A stretch of 64,000 nucleotides of DNA from Hirundichthys speculiger (Eukaryota > Chordata > Actinopteri > Beloniformes > Exocoetidae), in NCBI GenBank assembly GCA_018398805.1, contig JAGFBZ010001254.1, positions 992,001 to 1,056,000 of the forward strand. Reading direction: 5' to 3'. The translations under genes were made by a program, and so were the position numbers. Under the pieces are notes generated by a model. That model ran no database searches and was not told the origin of the DNA. It worked only from the letters and a program-made list of their open reading frames with translations. This document shows positions 26,801 through 38,800 of this stretch, piece by piece; the first letter of the stretch is position 1, and each line of letters begins with the position of its first letter.

Positions 26801-29800
26801 CTAGCTATAGTAGATCATATCTACAGAACAAACAAGGGTCTGACTTATGATTTCTGCAACATGCCAGCTGAGTTTAAGGCAGTTATCAAGCTTTGAACAC
26901 CTAGTGATTATTATACAGAAATACTGTAATTGTTTGTCATAAACAGCAAGGAATCTTCCCAAAATCACGTGAAAAACAGACACATGATGCACCTATTCTC
27001 ATGACCTCGGTTTCTAGAGTTTAAAATAGTGAAAAGTGGAGAAATAGCTGAAAATCCCCTCCATCATTATCTATGCCTGCTTAATCCTCTGCAGGATCAC
27101 GGGGATCTGCTGGAGCCTATCCCAGCTCTCTTCAGTTGAAAGGCAGGGGTCCACTTGGACAGGTCACTAGTTTATCGCAGGGCCAGATACAGACAAACAA
27201 CCATGCACACTCACAATCCTTTCTACTGGTAATTCAGAACCACCAGTTATCCTGACATGCATGTCTTTGGACTGTGGGAGGAAGCCGGAGTACCTGGAGG
27301 AAACCCACGTAAGCACAGGGAGAACATGCAAACTCCACACAGAAAGGCCCCTGCTGAGGTTTGAACCAGGAACCTTCTAGCTGTGAGGCAACAGTGCTCT
27401 GAAAATCTCAGTTAGTTAAAAAAAAAAAAAAAAAAAAAAGATTATGACTGAACCTGATCTCATTTGGGGTCTCCTCCTCCTCGTACTTCTTCTTCTCCTT
27501 CTTCCGGAAGACGAGCCAGATGATTAATATGACAATGAGGACACCGAGAGATATCCCCACTACTGCACCTGCCACCTTCCCGACATCCCTCACATCTGCG
27601 GATGAGAAAGGACGAACTGATGAGAGACAGATTCACTTACAGTCTCTGGTGAAATAATGTGAATGGTTTTCCCTCTTTGTCTTAAATTCATAAATACTAA
27701 TTCTGCGTGCACATTTACTAGAGAAGCACACGCTCCTGGCTTAGTATTATCAGTTTAACACCAGGGCCGAAGGCTCAGGCCTGTCCTCTATTACTGTGAC
27801 AGTGAAACATGACCTTTGGAGGTGGTGGTGGTGGTGGTGGTGGGGGGGGTTGTTACCAGCAAGCCTCCGGTTTAAGTTTACTGCAGTGTTGTGGAGAATG
27901 GAAAGGGTGAAGGCAGACAGATGGAAATGTGTTTTTCAGCTGCAGTATGAAATGATGACCATTAATCAGTGTGGCAGTTTGGTGTGAAGTCAGTGCTACA
28001 GGATCATGCCCACCTTTTTCCCCCCCAAAAAACTCACGCTGCATTGTGACCTCGATGGTGCAGTTTTCTTCTCCCACGTCATTGCTTGCTGTGCACCTGT
28101 AGACGCCCGTGCTGTCCATGGTGAGGTTCCTCAGGGTGACGATCTCTGGGTTTTTCAGGTCTGGTGAGTTAAGAAAAAAAAAAAACAAACATAAAACAAA
28201 ACAGAAACATGTCAATTTCTTTTTAAGAATGACAATAAGAATAAGAAAGAGACAACTGAGGCAAGACGGTGGGACAAGGAAAGGCATTGATACAGCGTTA
28301 GCTTTAGAATAAAGCCCATCACGCCCAGGAAGACTTGAGGGGGAGAGCAGGAATGTGTCGAAAACAGAAGGATGGAGCTCCACAGCCCCACGGGAGAATT
28401 AGTCATTACCGTCACTGACAACCACGTGATATTACCTTTTTACAAGACTCATAAATAATGGCTGCTGATGCTCTGAGTTATCATCCAATAAAAACTAATT
28501 AGTCTGAACAGGTGTTGTTTGGTAGATGTCGTTAAGTTGAAGGTTTTTGTCTACACATGCCTCATGGATGCCAGTTAACCAATGAAACTGAGACAGGGGG
28601 GTGGTGTATGAACAGCCCTACCATTGGAACTTCTCCTATAAACCGCTTCTGTTACTATTTTGCCTCTTTGAGGGAGATATTCTTGTGTATGATGCAAGGG
28701 ACAAACCAGAATACACACAGGAGTTAGCGTGAGCTAAGTGGGCTTTAGTGTTTTTTTCCGGCTATTCAATATAACTGCGAAGCCATTTCAGTGCATTACA
28801 GTTGATTTTTCTCCACTTCTCACTCAGATCTCACATAGAACTCACTCTGTCTTCATGCAGGTAAATAATTATCCCTGGACCCAGACTGACAATCCAGATT
28901 AATTAGATCCCAGTGTCAATCTGAACCTGTGTGCTTATGGTAGCCATCCAAGCAAAATAAAATTCAAAACTAGAACACTGTCTTCTCTTTGATCTCCTGG
29001 AAAATAAACACATTTTGTGGTCCTGGTTTAAATGCTTAGATGTGAAAAGAACCAAACTCATTCAAACATATTAAAGACATACAGAATCAGTTGATTAAGT
29101 TGAAAAGTACTGCGATGGACTGGTGACCTGTCCAGGGTGTACCCCTGTCTTTCGCCCTAAGAAAGCTGGGATAGACTCCAGCAGATCCCCGTGACCCTGA
29201 ACAAGATTAAGCGGGTATAGATAATGGATGGATGGATGGATGGAAGTTAATAAGCACAAGTGTTTCACTAGTGAAGCAGCGAAAGGTTCATCAGTAGGAG
29301 AATGCAGTTTGGCTCCGGAAATTTAGGTGTCAGTGCTTGAAAATGTATGAAATAGAATTTGGGAGGAGGAGGAGGAAAGGTGGTGTGCTTAGGAAAGCAC
29401 TTCTTTGGACAAATACAGCTGATATATATATATTAAAAAAAAAAAGATCACCTGTATAAAAATGAATCTTCATAGCTTTTCTCTGCAGAAGCTTGAATGC
29501 TGTATCAGCATTTTGGTACCAATTATTTTTCTTACCTATCAGTGCCAGGTTTGGCAGCTTGCCCAGACTCTTGCCTTTGTCCAGCACTCGCTCCCACTTG
29601 TAGCTAATGGGGTCTGAACCATCACTGGATTTACAGCTCAGCTTGACATCACTGCCCTCCAGCAGTTTACCATCCATCCAGCACTTTGGCTTGGAGGGCT
29701 TGACTGTGAGAACACATGAGAATAGAAAACAACTGTAACCAAATGTGCACCAAACAGGACAAGTTATTATTTGTCTCTCTGGAGCGTGTTGGAACATCAC

Positions 29801-32800
29801 AGTTCTGAGTCCTGCATTAGATATTGAGCTTTTACGTATTCGAATCAAAATAAAAACAGAGCAAAGACATAGAACACACAGATACTCTTAACAAAACTGC
29901 CTTATATTGTACTTATGTTTTAATTTGAATGTAGCAACAGTTTTAAACAGTTCAGCATCTTTATTTCAAATTTGTGAGTAATGGGCTGTCAGTCGGTTCT
30001 TAAAAGATTGCTCTTTCACAGCATCGTAGAATAATACTGTGGCTGTTTATATGAGACACCGGAGCTGTGTTTTATGTGAATCATATTGAAAAAATGTACG
30101 GTATATGGTGGAGGGTGTGAAACAAATCCACAATGTGTTGACAGTTTTGTGTCATCGATCACTTTACAACATACTGGTGTAATCTGGAAATTAAGAAATG
30201 TGAGAAGGCTGCATCTGACTAGGGAAAACTAAAAAAAAAAAAAAAAGATACAGGGCCGATACATTTTTGTGGCTTTCTCTGTGGTCCTGCTTCTCTTAGA
30301 CCGCACATGCTTTAAGTTCACAAACAGCCGCTTAATGTAATGATGTGACGATGTATGTGAGCAGAAGTCATCACAGAGACTGGACCAGTGGGCTGGTGGA
30401 GGAATCAGGAGGGAGGGGGAATCAAAGTGAGAAGAAAAGCCTACGTGACTTATTAATACTCAGATAAAGTTGAAATAGTTTGCATGCATGCCCTTTTAAC
30501 TAAATTTGAATTCCCTATGCCCCTAGTTATGGACACAGATTCAAGATTTAAAATGGTTTTCTTATGGAAAGGTCTGTTCCCGCTTGTTGTTGCAGTAATT
30601 TCTTAGAAGTGGTGACACAAACATAAATCTTCATGGTGAATGAGTCAGTGGCACCCCAAAGCAGGGTATGAATGCTCGCGGTAACAGGTTCTTCACAGGT
30701 CCAGGTTTTGTTCGTATTCACAGCTGCAGGCACAGAGCAGCAAAGCTGGAGCTCTCTGAGCTCTGTACAGCTGCTCTGTTTAGATACTTGCTGAGAGGAG
30801 CTGGCACGCTATAAATAGAAACTAGCAGTTTTTTTTCCATCTCAAGTGGCATATTTTTAGATGAGTGGTCGGCTAAATTTATATATCAGTTTTGTATTTG
30901 CGTGCCACTGTTAGATTTGCAGTGTCGAACTTTGTGTTCGTTTTTGCTGCCTTTCTGAGTGTCTTCTGCTAGAAAATATAATAATAGGAGCACTGAAGCC
31001 TTGTCTACCCATCTCTCAGCTCTGTCGAGGTCAATAAGGCCGAGCTGCAGCACTAGTAACTGGAGTGCATAAAATCAGTTTAGCAAACTCAAACCAAGAA
31101 TATATTTGCAAATACACACGAATGCAACATATAAGCATCTAAAGCCAGACGTGTGCCCGGGCACAGTCACACATCCCGTGACCAGAGCGGGAAGACACCC
31201 AGCAATGAACGTGCAAGCTCACGCATAATGTAACATCCACAATCACTGGGGGCATACACAAACACTGGCGCACACTCAAATGCATCTACTCGCATTCACC
31301 GTCTCATGCCAAGCCAGCCAGCAGCTCGGCTGCCAAGCTTTTATCTTAGCGTGGGGAACGGGTGAAAATGCAAATGTTCGTCCCTTTCAAAATCAAAAGT
31401 GTCACCGCAAAGCTGGAGGCAATTTGTAAAAATTGAAACTCTAACTCACTTGAATGTCTTTATGGAAGTGAGAGGAGAGTGAGAGCGAGAGGATTAACAG
31501 AGTGTTCCATTAGAAAACCAATAACTGCTGGTTGAACTAATCTCCCATGATGTTTTAATAAATCGCCTGCTTTTCTGACATTGAGAACGATCTTGCTCCT
31601 CCCGCTGGACTTTGTGTCTGGCTCTCGCGCTGTAGCTGCTCCTCTTTCGCTGTCTGTCCTTCAAAGCTGTAAAGCTATTTTTGATATGCTGGCAGAGACG
31701 CATACTGTATTAGCATTGAGCAAGTTGTAAAGCTGAGCCATTTATAGCCATCTGCTATATTGGTCAAATGGGGAAAAGCAGAAAAATGAAAACGACGGGG
31801 GGAAAATGAATAACGACTTTGTTGGGGCTTATGAGGACAAAACAAAACAGGCTATTCTAAATCTGACTAGAACAAATACTATTTCTGAGCAGCTTATTTT
31901 TACTTAAACTGATTACGACTCACTTTTTTCAATGTCATTCTCAACTGATACGACGGTAGCATTAGATCAGCGGTGCGCAAACTGTGGTACGTGTACCACG
32001 GGAATGTCATGACTTGTCAATGCATGACAATGCATTATAAATACAACGTTTCAAATAAAATTCAGGTAACAATAACTAACCACAATAAGGAATAAACATC
32101 TCTCCTGTGTGTTTAAAGCTAATTGAGAAGGTACATATGGCTATATTTTAAAATTGGTCATCATGGTGGTACTCAGAGAGCTCAATAGTTTCTCAGGTGA
32201 TACGCAGCATTAAAAATTTGAGAACCACTGCATTAGATGATGCACTTCAAACCCACAGAGAGGCCCGTTATCCGCCTTCTCATAAAGTAAAACTGTTTTA
32301 GAATTGAACTTTATATTCATGGATGTGACTCAGTCTCCAACTTCGGTTCTGTGCTCTTCCAAAACCACGTGCATGTTTCCGGTCTCACCTCATCAACAAA
32401 CCAATCCAAACGAACCCAAACGGCACGGGCAAAATCAAATTGAATCATTAGATCAGTCAGCATGACGGAGGAAATGTGCCAGGCTAATGATCTTGTTATT
32501 AGGTCTCCGTGTGTATGTGTGTGTGACAGATTTCTGCGCCTGTGTGTTTTCCACGCACTAATGGCTGCCTTCATGACATGCTGGCACGTGCATGGGTCTG
32601 AGGGCTCACGCGAACCTGCGTACGTGCGCCTTACCTGAGTGTAACGTGTGCCTGAAAACACTCACCCAACACAATGAGGTTGACCTGGCTCCAGAGGTAC
32701 TTCCCCCCACTCTTGACTTTACAGTAGTACTCCCCAGAGTCGGTCAGCAGCAGGTCACTGATCAGCAGGGAGGCATCCCCGCCCAGGTACTCCCCAGCAA

Positions 32801-35800
32801 AGGACAGACGGCTGGCATCGCCGCCCGTGGCCTGGGTGTACACTTCGCCCCCGAAGAAGGTAATAATCTAGAAGTGGAGCAGATATTGAGCAAACATTTC
32901 TTTCAACGTCGGGGCTATTTAACCCAAAGTTAAACAGATATTAAAATGTCCATGTGAGACATGCTTCTAAAGCCTTATGGGGTTAGATTAAATCATAGCT
33001 GCCCCCGCTGATTCTGAACGAGCTTTTTTCTTCCCATTTGAGAATTTCCTTCCTGGACCCTGTGTTTACATTTTAACTACTTCTGATTTTAGTATTCATC
33101 TTATTAATGGGACCAATCCCCCCACGCAGAAATTTCATATCACTTAACTGCACGTTTGCTTAACTTAATTTCTGTGTCTCAAGAGAAATACCCCCGATAT
33201 GTTTGACTGGTAGGCTGCCAATAACATTTAAAATTACATGACTCTGAGGGAGCTGTATGCACAGCCGAGTCCCTCACCGCCTTAACAGTCATGACAAAAA
33301 AAAAAAAAAAGAAATAAAAAACCTGACTCCTGGGCTTTACTGTATGAGTAAGACTGTTAACAATCCCTTTATGATTAACACCTGGGAAATGATACTTCAC
33401 AAATGAAGGCATTTGCTGGAACGCCATCATCCTGACAGTGTTTGGTTGGCAGATTATCTGTGAGAGCTATTATCTCCTGTCCCTGAACAAGCAGCGCTGT
33501 CAAAATGATCGGAAAACAAAAGGGATAGAAAAATCTATTCTGGTACATATAGAGAATTAAAATACCCTGTGTGGTCTGTTATTTTGTTAGCACAATAAAA
33601 GCGGCCACACGGAAACAGGAGAAAATGCATTTTGTAATACTGTATTTTCAAATGCAATCATTTACCCAGGGCAATTTACAAGGAAGCAAGGAAATTGCAG
33701 CCTTTTGTCACTTTTTATCATTTTATTGTCACACAGCACTCAGATTTGGACTCAACAGTGCTTCAACAATGCTTTTTTAAAAGTATTTCGAGCAGAACCA
33801 GAGATTATGCAAATCAAAACATGAGTTCATTTGCTAGATTTTCACAAATGTCAAATTCTTCTCTTTTTATGATTTATTGATGTTGACTTTGAATGACTGC
33901 CAAACGTCTGTCGCGTGGCCTGTTTAGCATAAACTCACATAATCTCACTGGAGCTTGTTCAGTAATGACACATAAGTTGGTCAGAATTTCTGTTACTTTT
34001 GAATAAAAGTTACTTAAAGATGACCTGATTCCCAAGAGGCACAAAATGATACACTGACACATTGAATATTAAGTAAGATTAGTATTATTGCTCTCTTTTA
34101 TGATTTTTTAAAGTTAAAAAATTATATATTGAAAACAATAACTGGAAGCAAGGCTCATTGGTTGTTTTTTTTTTTTTTGGCTAACTAATTGCCTTTTTGT
34201 CTTAATTGCCTTTTCTCATTCATGTGTGAGATTTTTGGCTTGTTTTGCATGAACTGCTACTCTGTGGCACATTCACACATATTCTTTCACATTTAGGTCT
34301 TTGAATCGTTCAGATCACTTCTGCTGTGGAAAACATCCTCTTTTTCATTGTCTACATTACTTTTTGAACTTTTGAACAAATGGTGTGATGTTTTCCTCTA
34401 AAATATGTTGATATTTAATTTAATATTCTCTAGCAGCAAAATGTTCCCATTGCAACTGGCTGTAATAAGTCCAGCGCATTATCTATTAATGCCTGTGCAT
34501 AAAAGTTAGTGTTTCCTCTGCTCCCTTTTCCAACCAAACAGTCCTCAGCTCATTGTGGCCAAACACATCTTTTTCATGTTTCTAACCTGCCCAGGATGGT
34601 CATTTGCAAACCTCTGATGCCACATGCATTAGTGAGGACAAAGGAAAGGCTTTCTGCTTATTGCTTCTCAGTGAAGGTCACATCATGTGCAGGTGCTGCT
34701 GCATATAAGAACAGTGCATCATAACTCCAGGGTCTGTAAATCATGAGGAACGTCTTTTTTGGGTCAAAGATGGTTTTGATCCATTTTCCAGATCGCATCT
34801 TGACATCCAAAGATTCTGATAAATGCTGTTTATTAATTACGTTACCAACTGGAGAAAACACTTTATTTACAGATTGCTAAGTAGCTGTAGGAGGAACCCT
34901 TAGCTGCTGATTGGTGGGAAGAGTTTGTGGAGCTTTGACATGTCCATCCTAACAGCACGGCCCAAACACTGAGAGCTCCAGTCTCCCATGGGTGTCCAAA
35001 AATGAGCATGTCATTTTTTATTTATTTATTTTTTTCTTGTGACACTATAATAACTGTGCACCTATTTATATAGACAAATGTGTTAAATAGCCAGTAAAGA
35101 TATAAACAACATACAGATGAATCCACTATCTATATGAATTATTAGTTCATATATACACTCGCTGGCCAGTCGTTGTAGGTTCACCTGCTCAACTGCTCAC
35201 TGATGCAACAGTCTAATCAGCCAATCACATGGCAGCAGCTCAGTGCATTTAGGCAATGTAGACACGAGCTGCTTCTCGAGTGCTTGTGAAACAGCATCAG
35301 TCGCAGCCATGGTACTGTTCCAAATCAAAGTCCCAGTCCCAGCTAGTCCAAGCCAAAATCGGCCAACTGCGCCAGTATCTGTGTTGGGGAAATGACAGAG
35401 TCTGCTTGTTTGGCCTTTTTACTTTTAACATTAGACTCATCCGTGTTTGCCCAGGCGCAACACTCATGTAACATCTCTAAATCTTTTATTTTCTCCCCAT
35501 GTTATGCCTTTGCTTAGGTTTGTTCTGAGTGTCGCTGTGCCTCTCTCGCTCTCTATTTTTCGCTTGCTCCATCCACGTACACAAACAGAAACACAAACAC
35601 AAACAAACACAGCTGTCACAATGGCCTATTACTCAGGGCAAGTGAGAGCCTGCAGATGGGGACTGCTAAATGCTGATGCCACAGCACATCAGCGCCTAAG
35701 AAACAAGGGCACCTGCTGGGATCACAGGTGACGACTGGCCACTTACACACACACACACAAAAAACACACATACATGTATTTTTGTGGACTTTCACACATG

Positions 35801-38800
35801 CAGCCTAACTTCAAATTCTGCAAACACACCATGGACAGACATAAACTTCTGTAGGAACCCTACAGGCATAAAGTGACATAGCTCGGGCACTTCAAAAAAA
35901 GTAGGCGCATTTTAAAAGGATCTGCCTTTGGGCATGGTTCTACTTTTTCTCTCTTTTTTAAAAAAAAAAAATCTGTACATGTATTACTCATAGATCTGTG
36001 GACTGTATTCCCATTTGTGCCTCTGGTTATGTCTGGATATATTATGCACACGCACTTATGAAACTGATACTGGTTAGACACTGGAAGCCCCGATTAGTGT
36101 GAGGAATTTAAGGAGAATTTAGCAAAATAACCAAAGGCGGGCACTTTGCAATTAAAATGAGGCAGTTTGTTTGTTCAGTAAAAATTTTAAATATTTGACA
36201 AGGAAACTTTTAAGCATCTCTAAATCATTTTTATGACAGAAAAGAAAAAAAAAGAATCTGAACTGAGCCTATTCTGAATGTTTATATCACATTATCAGTC
36301 TCTGTTATAACCGAATAAGTCTGATCAAAGAGAAGCAATGAGGGGAAGACAGTGGTTTAGACCAAGAGCTTTGTTAACACTTGAACATTTAGGATATTGA
36401 GGCTTCATCTCTGGCTGGACCTGAAAGAGTCCAAACAAATGCAAATGTCCATGACTAAGCAACCAAAACACAGCAATGGATCTCGCTCTTTTAAATATGC
36501 GTGTTGTAGCTTTTGTCTGTGTACAAAATGAGAGGCAGGCGTTTCTGGCCACGCGCATAGAGAGAACCCACTTTTGATTTATACAGTCATCAGTTGGGGC
36601 AGCAGCATCAATGCCTTCAAAGAAAATGAAGAAACTGATAAAGAAGGCTGGCTTTGTGCCGGAGGCTAATCTGGAGACCAAAGAGCTGGTCATGGAAAGA
36701 TTTTGCACAAGCTGCTCAGCATAAAGATCAACTCTATACATCCTCTACAAAACATACTGATCAAACAGGAGAGTATTTTCAGCCAGAGACCTCTTCAACT
36801 CAGCTGCAATTATAGGAATTCTATAGGAATTAATTCTCTTAATGATGATTGTTTCTTTATTACTTTTAATTTAAATTTTTATTTTTTCTCCTAATCATTC
36901 ACACATCTCAGCAGTTTAATGTCCCTATCAGGTAAATAAAGTACTTTTTGAGTCAGTTATTTGTCTTTACAGCTCAACAAACCAAGTCCTAATATCAGTT
37001 TCAACACTTACTAATGCTGATGACAACGCTGATACACAAAGGGACTTCTCCACATGAACCACGGCCTCATCAGCCGCTATGATGATCTGTGGACCATGCT
37101 AAAGACTAACCAGAGGAACTAGCACAGACCTTGCATCTGTATGACAGATGACCTCAACGAATGCAAGTAAATTGTGAGCAAGCAAAGTAGTCGTCATTGA
37201 AGAATTGCAGCTCATTTCAAGCCTTATTTGAACTAGGTGGCTATCCACCTGTCCTCTTCTGAAATTAAAATATCTAAAAGTAACTTAGGGATACTTTGGC
37301 TCATGGTGACGTGTCAGAGGGAAAAATTCTTTATGTCCTGGGAGGAGAAACAAACAGAGCTGTTCTTCATATATGAGCCCCAACATCACATTTGTGCTTG
37401 GTTTTTGAACATTGAGAATGAAAAATGTTCTGGGTCAGGAAGTTAAAACCTCACTGAGCGCTTACTCTTTTGTGCACAACATCCAGAACATTTGGAGGCC
37501 CAAAAAAGGAATACCCCTATGTCCTAAAAACTGGCACCTATTTTCTGCTCCTTCTTCTTGAAAATGGGGGCAACTGCCCTCGTTTGCAAGACCAGATATA
37601 CCACCGCTGATAAGGTCCATACACTGTTGTTCAGGCATGTCATCTAATTTGACCCAAACCTGAGAGCCTTCTTTAATGATGCCATCAAGGACTATGTTGA
37701 TAACTTAAACTCCAAAAATAACTCTCGCTCTATCTACAATCTTACAATTACTTCAACTTTAATTTCTTTGCAGATTTACAGCTTCAAGGTTTTAACTTGA
37801 AATAACAACCAGCTCAAATGTGAGTGGCACTCCAGGTGTCGGTGAAGGTTCAGACACAAAAGGTCTGGATTTAATGCCAAACTCTTTATTCTTATGTTCA
37901 AAGAGGAAGCCACTCAGTTTCACAGAATGCTCTGAAATTGTAGTTCCAATATATATATAAAAAAAACATTTTGTTTTCCATCTCCACGAAAGAAGAAAGA
38001 TGTGTCCAAGGAACACAATCCCATAATTCAAAATGTCATGACAATCTCACAAGCTGCCTGAAAACAGTGTTACAAAGACCCTTCAGCAGTTTTTACCTGG
38101 CCTTGTTTAAACTGTTGCCTAAATGACTTGAAATGGTAAATGTAATAAATGTAGAGAAAGAACAAATGCAGAACAGTTTTCATTTCAAAGTGCTGTTCAT
38201 ACATTTTGCTTTCAGTTCAGTTTTGATAATTATTCTTTAGTCATAATTATGTTCTATAAATGTCTGTTTGAAGATCATCACAGTGAAGAAAAGAAGTGAC
38301 TTTTTTTAAAAATACATTATCATTTTTTTGTGAAGTTTATGACTGCCCTTCCGTCAGTAGACCATCTGTGTCCTTAACACATGTTGCCTGTACATTTGCT
38401 AAAAGCTGCTAAATGTTGACAAGATGCTTGTTCCTTCTAAACATGGCCTTCCAGCAGAAAAAAAAGAATGGTTTATTCATTCAGCTAAGGGCCCAGTGTC
38501 TATCCTAATCAAATTTTCAGACAGTTTGATTTTAATTAATGGTACATTCAATGTTATCTGCCCTTTAAATATTCATTGCAATGTGGCAGCCCTTCTCTAA
38601 AATCATCAAAGCATAAGCCACTTGTTTTCCTCCTTTTTTTTTCATTTCTGCCCTTCTATTCCTCTCCATGCCCTACAACTCTTATCTTTCTCCCAGTTGT
38701 GCTCTTTTCTCTCTGTAACAAACACAACAGTGAAAAAACAAACAACCTCCAAAGAAAAACAGCTTCCTTCCCCCAGCTATCATTGATCATTTTACGCTTT

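Noticed and set aside
36325..36741. 138-codon minus-strand frame in clmp intron 2
   Set aside because: No domain or splice evidence; the sequence around it looks like old repeat DNA.
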